Assembly (NCBI GenBank): GCA_016198545.1
Contig: JACQIJ010000111.1
Location: 1 to 10,900, forward strand
Reading direction: 5' to 3'
DNA from: Pseudomonadota bacterium
GTDB lineage: Bacteria > Pseudomonadota > Alphaproteobacteria > Micavibrionales > Micavibrionaceae
Length of the DNA: 10,900 nucleotides
How positions within the stretch are numbered: the stretch's first letter is position 1; each line of letters begins with the position of its first letter. Positions 1 to 7,277 of this stretch are shown in pieces. Position numbers and translations under genes: made by a program. Under the pieces are notes generated by a model. That model worked only from the letters and a program-made list of their open reading frames with translations. It had not been told where the DNA came from and did not search any database.

Positions 1-6
1 AAATAA

Positions 7-12
7 TATAAT
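7..12 (+). promoter_or_regulatory. Perfect -10 hexamer (TATAAT), candidate promoter for accD-folC
   Basis: The sequence reads TATAAT exactly. Any -35 element would lie before the start of the window, so the promoter cannot be completed. If used, transcription would begin near position 19 and leave a leader of about 140 bases before accD. The local sequence is AT-rich and occurs just before strongly GC-rich sequence, as expected at a promoter. It could instead be chance in the AT-rich 3' end of an upstream gene. Confidence 0.4.
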
Positions 13-102
13 TGCGCTCCGGGCGGCATCATGCGCTCGGGTCAGCGGCAAGGGAGGTCCGCGCTTCTGGACAGCCGCCGGCTGGCCGGGGTATAAAGGC
101 GG

Positions 103-118
103 GCCGGGAAAGCCCGGC
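103..118 (+). other. GC-rich hairpin in the accD leader
   Basis: GCCGGG (103-108) and CCCGGC (113-118) form a perfect 6-bp GC stem with an AAAG loop, about 40 bases before the accD start. No T-run follows, so it is not a standard intrinsic terminator. A second, weaker stem can be drawn just upstream (CCGG at 78-81 with CCGG at 86-89). The rest of 1-157 shows no convincing reading frame. The frame shared with accD stays open from position 2 but has no ATG, GTG or TTG before 158. The role of the hairpin is unknown; leader control or RNA stability is possible. Confidence 0.4.
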
Positions 119-157
119 ATCACGGCAAGCAGACAGAACCAACCGGAGACGCGATCC

Positions 158-1168
158 ATGAACTGGCTCACGAACTTCATCAGGCCGAAAATCCGCGCGA
201 TAACGGCGCAGAAAGAAACGCCGGACAATCTGTGGCAGAAATGCCCTTCGTGCGAAGGCATGTTGTTTCACCGCGATCTGCGGGAGAACATGAATATTTG
301 TTATCACTGTGGATATCATATGCGGGTCGCGATGGTCGATCGCCTGCGCGCTTTGTTCGATAACGGCGAGTTTCAGGAAATACAGGTTCCCAGAACGCCG
401 CACGATCCCCTGAAATTCAGGGACCGGAAACGCTATGCGGATCGCCTGAAAGAATCGCGCGCCAAGACAGGGCGCGATGATGCCATTATCGTTGCGCAGG
501 GCCTTATGGGCGGCGTTCCGGTCGTTGTTGCCGGATTTGATTTTGATTTCATGGGCGGTTCCATGGGAGCAGCCGTTGGCGAAGGCATCGTGACCGCAGC
601 TCAGGTTGCTGCGCGCGCAGGTGCGGCGTTGATCGCCATACCTTCGTCCGGCGGCGCACGGATGCAGGAAGGGGCCATTTCCCTGATGCAGATGCCGCGC
701 ACGATTGCCGCTGTCGATATGGTGAAAGAGGCGGGGCTGCCTTATATCGTTCTTCTGACAGATCCCACGACCGGCGGGGTCAGCGCCTCTTTTGCCATGA
801 TTGGCGACATTCACATCGCGGAACCCGGCTGCACCATCGGCTTTGCCGGAAAGCGGGTCATACAGGAAACCATCCGTGAAGAATTACCAAAAGGTTTCCA
901 GACGGCCGAATATCTTCTGGCTCATGGCATGGTCGATATGGTTGTGCCGCGCAAGGAGCAGCGCGAAACCATTATCCGCATCCTTGACCTTGTATTCCGG
1001 AAAACAAAAGATTCGCAGGGCTTCGGCGAAAATGGAGCCGCACCGGGCGGCAATGGCCGCCGCAACGGTAAAAAAAAGGGCCGCGGCGGCGGCATCGCAG
1101 CTCTTCGCCGCGCAGCAAACATTAACAAACGCTCCGATAAAAAAGTCAGAGCGGCGGCCCGGCGATAA
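158..1168 (+). CDS. accD: Acetyl-CoA carboxylase carboxyltransferase subunit beta
   Basis: AccD pairs with AccA in the cytoplasmic carboxyltransferase half of acetyl-CoA carboxylase. It moves CO2 from carboxybiotin on AccB to acetyl-CoA to make malonyl-CoA, the first committed step of fatty-acid synthesis. The 336-residue product has the N-terminal zinc ribbon typical of AccD (C29, C32, C48, C51). The crotonase-fold core follows, with FMGGSMG (131-137), SSGGARMQEG (163-172) and TTGGVSASFA (204-213). The ATG at 158 is the first start codon in this frame and has GGAG (144-147) upstream. Residues about 283-336 form an extra tail rich in Gly, Lys and Arg; many bacterial AccDs end near residue 285-300. 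The stop abuts the folC start, so the two are one operon. In many alphaproteobacteria trpA lies upstream; here that side is outside the window. The identification is secure. Confidence 0.97.
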   Translation: MNWLTNFIRPKIRAITAQKETPDNLWQKCPSCEGMLFHRDLRENMNICYHCGYHMRVAMVDRLRALFDNGEFQEIQVPRTPHDPLKFRDRKRYADRLKESRAKTGRDDAIIVAQGLMGGVPVVVAGFDFDFMGGSMGAAVGEGIVTAAQVAARAGAALIAIPSSGGARMQEGAISLMQMPRTIAAVDMVKEAGLPYIVLLTDPTTGGVSASFAMIGDIHIAEPGCTIGFAGKRVIQETIREELPKGFQTAEYLLAHGMVDMVVPRKEQRETIIRILDLVFRKTKDSQGFGENGAAPGGNGRRNGKKKGRGGGIAALRRAANINKRSDKKVRAAARR

Positions 1169-2494
1169 ATGCAGGCCACAGACGCCCGCCATCCCAATCC
1201 GGCGCTGGAGGCGAAGCTCGCGCATCTTTTTACCTTGCGCGGCGGCCCTGTCATAGACCTGACGATCCGTCCCGCCTATATGGAATTGCTGGCGCGGCTG
1301 GGCAATCCGCACAAAAAGCTACTTCCCGTTATCCATGTCGCCGGGACGAACGGCAAGGGATCGGTGATCGCTTTTATGCGCGCCGTTTTGGAGACGGCAG
1401 GCTATGCGGTCCATGTATACACGTCTCCGCATCTGAAAAAATTCAATGAACGCATCGTTTTGGCGGGACGGGAAATAGACGATTCCTCACTCGAATTTCT
1501 TCTGGATGAAGTTACGGCTGCCAATAAGGGCTTGCCGCTGACATTTTTTGAGATCACGACGGCAATGGCCTTTCTGGCCTTCAGCCGCGTTCCGGCGGAT
1601 ATCGCATTGCTGGAAACGGGTCTGGGCGGTCGGCTGGACAGCACGAATGTCGTTGAGAACCCCATTACGACGGCCATCACATCCATCGGCAGGGATCACA
1701 TGGAGTTTCTGGGATCCACGATTCAGGAAATCGCCGGCGAAAAAGCAGGCATCATGAAACGCGGCGTTCCCTGCGTCACCGCGCCTCAAACGCATCCCGA
1801 GCCTGAACCGGTCCTGATTCAACGCGCGCGAGAACTATCCGTTCCGATTCAAAGATTTGGATACGAGTGGCAATGCGGGTCAGACGGGTCACGCATGAAT
1901 TTCCGCTACGGGTCGGACTCATATGACCTTCCGTTGCCCGCCTTGACGGGGGCGCATCAGATTCGAAATGCGGGGACAGCGCTTGCGGCCCTGATGAGTG
2001 TCCGCGACCGTTTTCAGGTTACCGAAAAATCTATGGCCGGAGGCCTGCAAACCGCTTTCTGGCCGGGGCGTTTGCAGAAAATTTATGATCCTTTCCTGTC
2101 TTCCGGGTGGGAATTATGGATCGATGGCGGCCATAATGAAGACGCGGCGCAAGTCCTGGCCGCGCAGGCGCAAGACTGGTCGCGCCGGGACGGAAGGCCG
2201 CTGTATCTGGCCGTCGGCATGATGCGGCGCAAGGATGTGGCTGCTTTTCTTGCGCCGATGGCGCCGCATGCGGCTGCTATCTACGGCATGCCGGTTGCGC
2301 CCGGCGATCCGCTTGCCCATGACAGGGAGAGCTTTATGAGCGCGCTTGCCGGCAGCGGTCTGAAGGTTTTCTGGGAAGAGGCGCCGGCGCGCATTATAAA
2401 CCATATTACCGGTTCCGGGCCGCCCGGGCGCATTCTGATCACGGGATCCCTTTATCTTATGAAAGAATTTTCAGGGAGCGCCCGCGCCGGTTAA
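1169..2494 (+). CDS. folC: Bifunctional dihydrofolate synthase / folylpolyglutamate synthase
   Basis: FolC is a cytoplasmic Mur-ligase-type enzyme. It uses ATP to add glutamate to dihydropteroate, making dihydrofolate, and then extends the glutamate tail of reduced folates. The 441-residue product is normal length. It has the P-loop GTNGKGS (59-65), TSPHL (85-89), the GLGGRLDSTN block (151-160), GRDH (174-177), EKAGIMKRG (191-199) and the C-terminal-domain motif DGGHNEDA (319-326; the usual form is DGAHN). It closes with GSLYL (426-430). The ATG follows the accD TAA directly with no spacer, and no good ribosome-binding site is visible, so translation is probably coupled to accD. A weak GCCGG/CCGGC inverted repeat covers its stop codon, but no strong terminator is seen before the converging gene. 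Whether both activities are retained cannot be read from the sequence. Confidence 0.96.
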   Translation: MQATDARHPNPALEAKLAHLFTLRGGPVIDLTIRPAYMELLARLGNPHKKLLPVIHVAGTNGKGSVIAFMRAVLETAGYAVHVYTSPHLKKFNERIVLAGREIDDSSLEFLLDEVTAANKGLPLTFFEITTAMAFLAFSRVPADIALLETGLGGRLDSTNVVENPITTAITSIGRDHMEFLGSTIQEIAGEKAGIMKRGVPCVTAPQTHPEPEPVLIQRARELSVPIQRFGYEWQCGSDGSRMNFRYGSDSYDLPLPALTGAHQIRNAGTALAALMSVRDRFQVTEKSMAGGLQTAFWPGRLQKIYDPFLSSGWELWIDGGHNEDAAQVLAAQAQDWSRRDGRPLYLAVGMMRRKDVAAFLAPMAPHAAAIYGMPVAPGDPLAHDRESFMSALAGSGLKVFWEEAPARIINHITGSGPPGRILITGSLYLMKEFSGSARAG

Positions 2495-2536
2495 TCTCCG
2501 GCCAGCCTTTGTGGTTTTTCGTACGGGATATTTTCA

Positions 2537-3163
2537 TTACTTCACGACGGGCGCCGGATCAGAAGGCTCGCCCGGAAAGAGTTCGGGGTTTATCCGGATC
2601 AGCTCTTTATGACTTTCGGCAGGATCCCAGACTATGCCGAAACACCGCTTATACGTTGTACAGCCATAATGGTCGGTGGCGATGTTAAGCCTGTCCGGTT
2701 TCATATTGAATTTCTTTCCTTCGATTATTTTTGCGGCGCCCTGTATGGCTTGGCTGGAATAGCGGTTAAAACCGTCTTCAGCCTGGAAAGGCTTGTTCTC
2801 GACCGGCGGTTTACCATTATCCCACAGGCGCAGGATGGGGCCGCGCTCTTTCATTGCCGGCTGGAAGATGGCAAAGGGGAGGTGCCCGTAAACCGATGGC
2901 CTTTTGGCTTTTGGCATAGCCGTATCCAGACAGATGGCCATGCCCGCATCGTTCAGGGTTTTGATATGGGCAGTCTTGAACGCACCATCCAGAATGATGA
3001 CCATGCGTTCCTGATTCACGGGCATGGCGGATGGGCAATTTTTGTGCGCCAATTCCATTGAGCGGGCGGCTTCCGCCGCCCGCTCAGGTCCGGTTCCCCC
3101 GCAGGCTGCGACAAAGGCGCACAGCGTGGCGGCCGCGAATGCTTTCAAAGCGCGATATTTCAT
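2537..3163 (-). CDS. Small exported lipoprotein of unknown function
   Basis: The 208-residue product begins with a positively charged, hydrophobic signal peptide ending in a lipobox, VAAC, with the lipidated cysteine at residue 21. It should therefore be anchored in the cell envelope. The residue after the cysteine is Gly, not Asp, which in the E. coli Lol rule would favour the outer membrane. The mature part has four more cysteines (43, 78, 168, 174), enough for two disulfides, with a YGCTTYKRCFG segment around the last two. I do not recognise the family. AAGGA (3167-3171 on this strand) lies close before the ATG. The gene converges on folC with a 42-base gap and is divergent from the ClpX-like gene. 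A longer antisense frame here lacks any such signals. That the gene is real is well supported by signal peptide, lipobox and ribosome-binding site; its function is open. Confidence 0.82.
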   Translation of the reverse strand: MKYRALKAFAAATLCAFVAACGGTGPERAAEAARSMELAHKNCPSAMPVNQERMVIILDGAFKTAHIKTLNDAGMAICLDTAMPKAKRPSVYGHLPFAIFQPAMKERGPILRLWDNGKPPVENKPFQAEDGFNRYSSQAIQGAAKIIEGKKFNMKPDRLNIATDHYGCTTYKRCFGIVWDPAESHKELIRINPELFPGEPSDPAPVVK

Positions 3164-3273
3164 GTTTCCTTGCGGACTGTACGCAAAAGCTTTAATTTAT
3201 GGCAACGAAAAAATAGGCGCGCCGGAGCAAGAGGGAAATATTATTTCTTTTTATGTTAACAAATAGATATTTA

Positions 3274-3303
3274 TTGCGCGCGGCGGATTTATTCGGTCAT
3301 AAT
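3274..3303 (+). promoter_or_regulatory. Candidate sigma70-type promoter for the ClpX-like gene
   Basis: TTGCGC (3274-3279) and CATAAT (3298-3303) are separated by 18 bases, within an AT-rich stretch (3240-3310) of the divergent intergenic region. The -10 box matches the consensus at 5 of 6 positions; the -35 box is weak (3 of 6). The predicted start near 3310 would give a leader of under 20 bases that still carries the ribosome-binding site. This is inferred from sequence only. Confidence 0.4.
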
Positions 3304-3314
3304 TTCTGAAAATC

Positions 3315-3319
3315 CGGAG
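3315..3319 (+). promoter_or_regulatory. Ribosome-binding site that decides the ClpX-like start
   Basis: CGGAG lies 8 bases before the ATG at 3328. An in-frame GTG at 3319 overlaps the last base of this site, so starting there would leave no ribosome-binding site upstream. This favours ATG 3328. Confidence 0.65.
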
Positions 3320-3327
3320 TGCATCGT

Positions 3328-4698
3328 ATGAAAAAGCAGAGTAAAGAAACCACGGGCGGGGGATTGTCGGGTCTGGCTGCGCGGTTTTTTCCGACGTGGC
3401 ACAAGAACGGCCTTCCCGACCGTTCTGAAGCCCCTATCTGTTCTCACTGTAAGCAACCGCCCGCCGGGAAACTCTATACCAGCGGGGATGCAGGCATATG
3501 CAGCGGCTGCCTGTCCCTTTATCAGCGTCTGGACAATCCTGATTCTGACCGTCTGCTGCTGGAAAAGCTGCAAAGTCCGGAGCGGGAAATACAGCTTCTG
3601 GCGCCTTCGCTGATGGTGGAAAAGCTGGATAAACGCGTTGTCGGTTCGCCTGCCGTCAAGGAAGCTTTGGCTGTCGCTGTGCACCAGCATATTCTGAGGA
3701 TCAGGAACCCGAATGAATCCCTCAAGAAGGAAAACGTGCTTCTTATCGGAGATTCGGGAACCGGAAAGACCGAGCTTTTAAAAGCCCTGGCGCAGCTGGC
3801 CAGCGTACCCTTCGTAAAAGGAGATGCGACAACTATAACGGAAAATGGCTGGCGTGGGGATGATCCGGACGTATTGCTGACGGAGCTTCTTGCCGTTGCC
3901 GGGGGCGATGTGAAACGCGCCGAAATGGGTATCGTATTTATCGACGAAATCGATAAAAAAGCGTCTGCGCACAGCGCGCGTGAGGATTCGGGCAAGGGGG
4001 CGCAGCAAAGCCTTCTTACAATTCTTGAGGAAAAAATCCTTGATGTGCCCGTAAGGCGCAACATGCGCGAGAGCGAACGGAAAACGGTGCGGATGGATAC
4101 CAAAAACATACTTTTCATCGCGGCCGGCGCTTTTGTCGGCCTTGAAGATGCCGTCAAAATGCATCTCAAAGAAGCAAAGGGGCTCGGCAGAATACGAATT
4201 ACGCCGACGGAAGGCGAGGCGCATGATCTCAAAAATATGGATTCATCCAAGACCAGCGCCGGAGCGCTTGAAAAATACGGTCTTATCAAAGAGCTTATCG
4301 GACGCTTTCCCGTCATCGAACTTATGGATCCCCATACGGAAGAAAGCCTTCTGCGCGTTCTGACCGATGTGGATGAGGCTCTTCTGAAGGAATACAAAAA
4401 GAGGGTTGCGATTGCGGGGAGATGTTCTCTTGAGTTTGAGAAATCCGCGGAGCATGCCGTCGTCCGCAAAGCCATGGAGCGCGGCGGATCCGGCGCGCGC
4501 GATTTGCGCGCCGTTATGGCGAAACTCATGAGGCCGATTTTGTTCGCGCTGCCTGATATGGCCAACGTCAAAAGCGTCAGAATCACCGGGGATGTCGTCG
4601 AGGGCAGGGAAGATCCGGTTTATGAATTTTGCGATCCGGAAGAGGTTGGCAAAATAAAAGTAAGCGATCGCCGCCGCATTTCGCGCGCGCCCGGATAA
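3328..4698 (+). CDS. Divergent ClpX-like AAA+ unfoldase with an N-terminal zinc finger
   Basis: This 456-residue protein follows the ClpX plan. It has an N-terminal zinc finger (C38, C41, C58, C61), Walker A GDSGTGKT (141-148), Walker B IVFIDE (202-207), a sensor-1-like NILFIAAGAF (260-269), the arginine-finger segment IGRFP (324-328) and sensor 2 GARDLR (389-394). It should use ATP to unfold proteins in the cytoplasm. Key ClpX contact loops differ. The substrate-gripping pore loop GYVG is GWRG (174-177). The region that carries the ClpP-docking IGF loop reads KGLGRIRI (284-291). The RKH pore-entrance loop is replaced by VRRNMRES (242-249). No clpP or lon lies beside it, unlike the usual clpP-clpX-lon order. 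I read it as a ClpX paralogue, perhaps independent of ClpP, rather than the main ClpX. HslU is less likely because of the zinc finger and the lack of the large I-domain. ATG 3328 is chosen for its ribosome-binding site; a GTG at 3319 would add three residues. Confidence 0.85.
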   Translation: MKKQSKETTGGGLSGLAARFFPTWHKNGLPDRSEAPICSHCKQPPAGKLYTSGDAGICSGCLSLYQRLDNPDSDRLLLEKLQSPEREIQLLAPSLMVEKLDKRVVGSPAVKEALAVAVHQHILRIRNPNESLKKENVLLIGDSGTGKTELLKALAQLASVPFVKGDATTITENGWRGDDPDVLLTELLAVAGGDVKRAEMGIVFIDEIDKKASAHSAREDSGKGAQQSLLTILEEKILDVPVRRNMRESERKTVRMDTKNILFIAAGAFVGLEDAVKMHLKEAKGLGRIRITPTEGEAHDLKNMDSSKTSAGALEKYGLIKELIGRFPVIELMDPHTEESLLRVLTDVDEALLKEYKKRVAIAGRCSLEFEKSAEHAVVRKAMERGGSGARDLRAVMAKLMRPILFALPDMANVKSVRITGDVVEGREDPVYEFCDPEEVGKIKVSDRRRISRAPG

Positions 4699-4711
4699 CG
4701 GTTCTTTACGC

Positions 4712-7162
4712 TTACGCGTCGCTGAAATCCGAGACCAGGACTTCGCGCTTGCCGACGCGGTTGGCGGGCGTAACGACGCCCTGGCGCTCCATTTCCTCGA
4801 TGATGCGCGCGGCGCGGTTGTATCCTATCTGCAGATGGCGCTGGATGAAGCTGGTCGATGCCTTGCGCTCCCGCGCGACGATGGCCACGGCCTGATTGTA
4901 CAGTTCGTCTCCGCCGCTGCTGCTATCCCCTTCGCCGAACAGGGCACCCATGATTTCGCTGTCGCCGAAATTGCCGCCTTCGGTGACGTCATCGATATAG
5001 GCCGGCTCTCCTTGCGCCTTCAGGAAATTGACAACGCTTTCCACTTCGGCATCCGACACGAACGGGCCGTGCACGCGGCTTATCCGCCCGCCGCCCGCCA
5101 TATAGAGCATGTCCCCCATGCCGAGAAGCTGTTCCGCGCCGCCTTCGTTCAGGATGGTGCGCGAATCCACCTTCGATGTAACCTGGAACGAAATGCGCGT
5201 CGGAAAATTGGCTTTAATGACGCCTGTGATGACGTCCACGGACGGGCGTTGCGTCGCCATGATGAGGTGGATGCCCGCCGCGCGGGCCATCTGCGCCAGA
5301 CGCTGCACGGCATTTTCCACGTCCTTGCCTGCGACCAGCATCAGATCGGCGAATTCATCGACGATGACGACGATATAGGGAAGTTCGGTCATGTCGAGCG
5401 GCTGTTCCTCGTAGACCGGCTTGCCGGTGTCGGGGTCGAATCCCGTCTGCACCTTGCGCATCAGGGTTTCGCCTTTCTTGCGCGCCTGACGCAGGCGTTC
5501 GTTGTAGCCTTCGATGTTGCGCACGCCGAGCTTCGACATGGCGCGGTAGCGGTCTTCCATCTCCTGCACGGCCCATTTCAGGGACACGACCGCCTTGCCC
5601 GGCTCCGTCACGACGGGGGCCAGAAGATGCGGTATGTCATCGTAAACAGACAATTCCAGCATTTTAGGGTCGATCATGATGAAGCGGCATTTTTCCGGCG
5701 GCAGGCGATAAAGCAGCGATAAAATCATTGTGTTTACGGCCACCGACTTTCCCGATCCCGTCGTTCCGGCGACAAGAAGGTGCGGCATTTTGGCGAGGTC
5801 AGCGACAATCGGATGGCCGCCGATATCCTTGCCGAGGACGAGAGGAAGCGCGGCATTCGTTTTTCGCGCTTCGGCGGATTCCAGCACGGAGCGCATATAG
5901 ACCGTCTGCCGCCGCGTATTGGGAAGCTCGATCCCGATGACGTTGCGGCCCGGCACGACGGCGCAGCGCACCGATACGGCGGCCATCGAGCGCGCGATGT
6001 CGTCGGACAGGCCGATGACGCGCGATGTCTTTGTCCCCGGCGCGGGCTCCAGTTCATATAGCGTGACGACAGGGCCGGGATGGATGCTGACGATATCGCC
6101 CGTCACGTTGAAATCGCCCAGAACGCTTTGCAGCATGCTCGCGTTCTGGCGCAGCGCGTTTTCATCCAGATCTCCATCCAGTTCCTGCGGCGCTTCCTGC
6201 AGCAGGTCGGCCGGCGGCAGTTCCCAGTCGCCCGTATCGAGCGCAAAGCTGGTCTGCCGCTTGGGCGTCGTATTTTCTTTTTGCTTTTTTGGCGTAACGA
6301 CGCGCAGGGCCCGCAATCCCGTTTCGGCAGGGGGCGCAGCTGTTTCCTCTTCCCCGCTATCTTCCGAATCTTCATCGTCTTTGGTCAGGCGCGGCGCGCG
6401 GCGGGTTTTTTCGGCGGCGGCGCCGCGTTCAATGCGCGGTTCGCGCCTGCGCGGCGCATAATCGGGATTGTTGTAATGCCGGATCCATTCTATGAACGAA
6501 CGCGTCATGGCCAGCGCAAAGGAAGCGGCCGTTACGATTCCGCGCCACAGGAACGAAGCCGCAGCGGCGATTTCGTATCGCGTGACGGCCAGCGCGTGAA
6601 GCCATATCAGCGCGCCGAGAATTCCTGTTCCCGCCGCGGCGATGCCATAGGCGCTGGCGCCCGTAAACCCGTGCAGCGCGCCGGAAACATGATTGAGGAT
6701 GAGCGTACCGCCGCTTCCTCCCAGCCATGCATGAGGCAGCCATCCGCCGGACGGCAGCCGCGACAGGGCAGCGGCGCATAACAGAGCGGCGATGATGGCG
6801 GATATAATGCGCGCCCACAGGGGGTTCAGGGGATGGCGCAGGACGATGCGCGTTCCCCACGCGATAAATGTCAGCCCGAACAAAGCCGCGCCCAGGCCCA
6901 GGGTCTGCAAAAACAAATCCGCCGTCCATGCGCCGGGCAGGCCCAGCCAGTTCGCGACAGTCCCCATTCCCGCCGCCGTGTTCCATGACGGATCCATGTG
7001 GTTGTAGCTTGCCAGCGCAACCAGAAAGGAAAGCCCGCACAGCGCGAATGCGCCGCCGATAATGTCCATCAGCCGCCGGGCGATAAAAGCCTGCCAGCTT
7101 TCGGGCAGAAAAGAGGGCATGCGGCGTTTGTGTTTTCTGACGACGGATGAATAGCGGGCCAT
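4712..7162 (-). CDS. ftsK: DNA translocase FtsK
   Basis: FtsK is a septum-anchored, ATP-driven DNA pump. It clears chromosome termini from the closing division site and activates XerCD recombination at dif. The 816-residue product has about four membrane segments (roughly 33-52, 83-101, 116-134, 168-191, perhaps one more near 198-220). A charged linker (about 235-340) follows, then the RecA-like motor with Walker A GTTGSGKS (466-473), Walker B IVVIVDEF (597-604) and MATQRPS (635-641). The C-terminal gamma winged helix (about 752-812) carries FIQRHLQIGYNRAARIIEEME and reads polarity signals on DNA. The linker is short compared with the E. coli protein. The frame stays open to 7441, but that extension runs into holC and lacks FtsK character. 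The start at 7162 sits downstream of a good promoter-like sequence, though its ribosome-binding site (GGAAAC) is weak. Its stop is 13 bases from the convergent ClpX-like gene. Confidence 0.96.
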   Translation of the reverse strand: MARYSSVVRKHKRRMPSFLPESWQAFIARRLMDIIGGAFALCGLSFLVALASYNHMDPSWNTAAGMGTVANWLGLPGAWTADLFLQTLGLGAALFGLTFIAWGTRIVLRHPLNPLWARIISAIIAALLCAAALSRLPSGGWLPHAWLGGSGGTLILNHVSGALHGFTGASAYGIAAAGTGILGALIWLHALAVTRYEIAAAASFLWRGIVTAASFALAMTRSFIEWIRHYNNPDYAPRRREPRIERGAAAEKTRRAPRLTKDDEDSEDSGEEETAAPPAETGLRALRVVTPKKQKENTTPKRQTSFALDTGDWELPPADLLQEAPQELDGDLDENALRQNASMLQSVLGDFNVTGDIVSIHPGPVVTLYELEPAPGTKTSRVIGLSDDIARSMAAVSVRCAVVPGRNVIGIELPNTRRQTVYMRSVLESAEARKTNAALPLVLGKDIGGHPIVADLAKMPHLLVAGTTGSGKSVAVNTMILSLLYRLPPEKCRFIMIDPKMLELSVYDDIPHLLAPVVTEPGKAVVSLKWAVQEMEDRYRAMSKLGVRNIEGYNERLRQARKKGETLMRKVQTGFDPDTGKPVYEEQPLDMTELPYIVVIVDEFADLMLVAGKDVENAVQRLAQMARAAGIHLIMATQRPSVDVITGVIKANFPTRISFQVTSKVDSRTILNEGGAEQLLGMGDMLYMAGGGRISRVHGPFVSDAEVESVVNFLKAQGEPAYIDDVTEGGNFGDSEIMGALFGEGDSSSGGDELYNQAVAIVARERKASTSFIQRHLQIGYNRAARIIEEMERQGVVTPANRVGKREVLVSDFSDA

Positions 7163-7224
7163 TTTTTGTTTCCGTAATATTAAAAACAGGAAGGGAGCGG
7201 GAGGCAGTAAGGACAGCTTATGAA

Positions 7225-7253
7225 ATTCTAGCGCAGCGCGGCGCGTGAGACAA
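7225..7253 (-). promoter_or_regulatory. Candidate sigma70-type promoter for ftsK
   Basis: On the minus strand TTGTCT (7253-7248) and TAGAAT (7230-7225) are separated by exactly 17 bases. The -10 box matches the consensus at 5 of 6 positions and the -35 box at 4 of 6. Transcription would start near 7218 and give a leader of about 55 bases before the ftsK ATG at 7162. It lies in the 115-base gap between holC and ftsK, so ftsK could be expressed independently of holC. This also argues against any ftsK start upstream of 7225. Confidence 0.5.
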
Positions 7254-7277
7254 GGGAAGGTGGAAAACCTCTTGCCT

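Noticed and set aside
29..814. 261-codon open frame on the minus strand opposite accD
   Set aside because: It lies antisense to a secure accD and its translation shows no domain or signal. Long antisense frames are common in GC-rich DNA.
2479..2519. GCCGG/CCGGC stem over the folC stop followed by a short T-run
   Set aside because: The 5-bp stem is more than ten bases from the T-run (GGTTTTTC), so it does not form a standard intrinsic terminator.
2609..3061. 150-codon plus-strand frame opposite the lipoprotein gene
   Set aside because: The minus-strand gene has a signal peptide, lipobox and ribosome-binding site; the plus-strand frame has none of these.
3170..3186. TTGCG/CGCAA inverted repeat just before the lipoprotein start
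   Set aside because: Only 5 bp with a 7-base loop; expected by chance at this length.
3522..4586. 354-codon minus-strand frame opposite the ClpX-like gene
   Set aside because: The plus strand encodes a coherent AAA+ domain order; the antisense product is a Ser/Arg-rich string with no motif.
4602..4609. GGGCAGGG, matching the KOPS consensus GGGNAGGG read by FtsK
   Set aside because: A single copy in about 11 kb on two strands is close to chance expectation, and it lies inside a coding region. Skew across the whole chromosome would be needed.
4835..5722. 295-codon plus-strand frame opposite ftsK
   Set aside because: It mirrors the FtsK motor domain in another frame; the His/Arg/Ala-rich product has no recognisable feature.
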